Source of the DNA: an uncultured Pseudomonadota bacterium
GTDB taxonomy: Bacteria > Pseudomonadota > Gammaproteobacteria > Steroidobacterales > Steroidobacteraceae
Assembly (NCBI GenBank): GCA_903879335.1
Contig: CAIRLC010000018.1
Location: 1-64,000, forward strand
Direction: 5' to 3'
Length of the DNA: 64,000 nt
Position 1 is the stretch's first letter; each line of letters opens with the position of its first letter. Positions 62,902-64,000 of the stretch are shown piece after piece. The notes beneath the pieces were generated by a model. That model did not search any database and was not told the origin of the DNA. It was given only the letters and a program-made list of their open reading frames with translations. The translations under genes were made by a program, and so were the position numbers.

Positions 62902-62920
62902 ATGCATCCTCAACGGACGA

Positions 62921-64000
62921 TCAATATTTGACGATGAAGTCGAGCTGCAAGCGCTTGTACGACTCATCATGCGGCGACTTGACCGGATCGGCCGAGCCGT
63001 TGATGTTGAGGTTATTGAGGAAGTACGTCGCGTTCAAGGTCCAGTTCTTCTTCGGCGCATAGCCGATACGGAAGATGTGGCCCTTGGTGTTGGTCACGCC
63101 ACCACCAAAGTCCGAATCCACGAACTGACCGAAGTACGCGTCGCGCTCAAGACGCTCATAGGCGTAGCCCGCTTCCCATGTGCCCTTGTCCGACGCCTTG
63201 CCGACCAAGAAACCACCGGTGTACGCGGTGTCCTGACCGTTGTCGGCGCCACTGTTGTGGGCGTAGTTGGCAAAGACCTGAACTGGCAGGTAGTCGAACA
63301 ACTTCGAATTCAACTCGAGGCTGCCCTCGGTCGTCTGGAACTGGTACAGCAGGTTGCCGTTCGCGTCCACGCTGTTGCCGTTGGCCGCCGCGCCGATCTG
63401 CGCCACGGTCGCCGCCGAACCCTGTGAGATCCAGAACGGCTGATGGCCCTTGCAACCACCGCAATTGGTATACATCGCCGCAGCCGTCAAGGTCGTGATA
63501 TCGCCCAAGTGGAAGCGGTAGCCGACCTGCGCACCATTGTAGTTCGCGCCGTTGCCCTGCTTGCTGAGCGCGCCAGTCTGCGCGCCGGTCACCGGGTTCA
63601 CCGCTGCGGTGCCGATTTCCGACAACCAGAAACCAAATGCGCTGCCGAAGAAGTCGCCGTTCTTGTATCCGACGGACACGCCTTCCGGATTGATGTCGCC
63701 GTCGTTCAAGAGACTCTGACCCGGACGGAACCAAGGATACGGCTGGCGGCCAAGCACGACCGAGGTGCCGGCGAATGGCTTCCAGGTCGCGTAGTACTGA
63801 TCAAGACCGATCGTACGGCGCGCCATGCCGGTGCCCGAGGCGCCGATCGTCTGGTTCGGCGAGCGCGGATCATCACCACCGGTCGCGAGGCGCAGATCAA
63901 CCGACAACTGGTCATTGATCTTGGCGCCGAAGCCGAAGCGCGCACGGATACGGTCGCGAACCTGATCGGTCTTCACATCGCGTGAGATGGACTCATTGCG
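62921..64000 (-). CDS. Putative outer-membrane porin, N-terminus beyond window
   Basis: At least 359 residues of a beta-barrel: repeated strands ending in aromatics, GLDQYYATWKPFAGTSVVLGRQPYPWF, long loops (NCGGCKGHQPFWI), and a C-terminal LQLDFIVKY. The opening (VRDRIRARFGFGAKINDQLSVDLRLATG) followed by SPNQTIG is like the putative-porin group that precedes barrel strands by a coiled-coil. The frame stays open to the right edge, so signal peptide and start are outside. The loop with two Cys in CGGC could be disulphide-bonded. Confidence 0.85.
   Translation of the reverse strand, partial: RNESISRDVKTDQVRDRIRARFGFGAKINDQLSVDLRLATGGDDPRSPNQTIGASGTGMARRTIGLDQYYATWKPFAGTSVVLGRQPYPWFRPGQSLLNDGDINPEGVSVGYKNGDFFGSAFGFWLSEIGTAAVNPVTGAQTGALSKQGNGANYNGAQVGYRFHLGDITTLTAAAMYTNCGGCKGHQPFWISQGSAATVAQIGAAANGNSVDANGNLLYQFQTTEGSLELNSKLFDYLPVQVFANYAHNSGADNGQDTAYTGGFLVGKASDKGTWEAGYAYERLERDAYFGQFVDSDFGGGVTNTKGHIFRIGYAPKKNWTLNATYFLNNLNINGSADPVKSPHDESYKRLQLDFIVKY

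Noticed and set aside
1-64000. CRISPR arrays, tRNA or rRNA genes, prophage or integron modules
   Set aside because: No spaced direct repeats, no cloverleaf-like segments, and no phage structural or integrase genes were recognised in reading both strands.

Overview
The window reads as a high-GC, gene-dense chromosomal segment of a gammaproteobacterium, most likely from the Xanthomonadales/Nevskiales side of the class. This inference rests on four things: a fused aspartate kinase-diaminopimelate decarboxylase, a fab cluster that runs on through pabB-pabC-mltG-tmk-holB-pilZ, a PA3496-type small protein, and an S-box (SAM-I) riboswitch in front of metX. No rRNA, tRNA, CRISPR array, prophage or integron was found.

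Layout. Positions 1-1000 hold a small non-autonomous Tn3-family element with 38-bp inverted repeats, a 5-bp target duplication and only the C-terminal part of a transposase. Positions 1.2-7 kb are a loose set of single genes: a glyoxalase-fold protein, a tannase/feruloyl-esterase-like secreted hydrolase, a TIR-like (DUF1863/ThsB-like) protein divergent from an EEP-family phosphoesterase, small membrane and hypothetical proteins, and a cupin gene broken by an in-frame TGA. Positions 6.9-15.6 kb (minus) carry fatty-acid synthesis (fabD-fabG-acpP-fabF) followed by folate genes (pabB, pabC), mltG, tmk, holB and pilZ. Divergent from fabD is a type II secretion operon, gspG-H-I-J-K-L-M-N (15.7-21.2 kb), followed by a small acetyltransferase. 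Next come an AlaA-like aminotransferase and a four-gene peptide-type ABC importer without a binding protein (minus, 21.5-26.3 kb), then etfB-etfA (plus).

Positions 28.5-30.6 kb encode a Cyc2-like outer-membrane protein, a mono-haem N-terminus fused to a beta-barrel, directly followed by a di-haem cytochrome c4. This pair resembles an outer-membrane/periplasm electron-transfer module. Positions 30.6-37 kb (minus) carry a peroxiredoxin, an SDR, two tandem paralogous TPR proteins and a tonB-exbB-exbD-exbD operon. Positions 37.3-46.6 kb are branched-chain amino-acid genes: ilvD (minus), an M17 aminopeptidase (minus), and an ilvC-leuA-leuC-leuD-leuB operon preceded by a complete attenuator (promoter, Leu/Val-rich leader peptide, antiterminator and intrinsic terminator). 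Positions 46.6-55.4 kb (minus) hold an alkaline phosphatase, the SAM-I-riboswitch-controlled metX-metB pair, asd and the lysC-lysA fusion. The last part has a secreted Cys-rich peptide, a Phenol_MetA_deg-type outer-membrane protein, a pullulanase-type lipoprotein, a Pro-aminopeptidase, a CNT nucleoside transporter, a STAS protein and a porin that runs off the right edge.

The parts most worth attention are the Cyc2-like/c4 pair, the two RNA control devices (leader-peptide attenuator and SAM-I riboswitch), the mobilised Tn3 miniature element, the terminator placed directly against the first codon of the ABC importer, and the TonB/TPR block.
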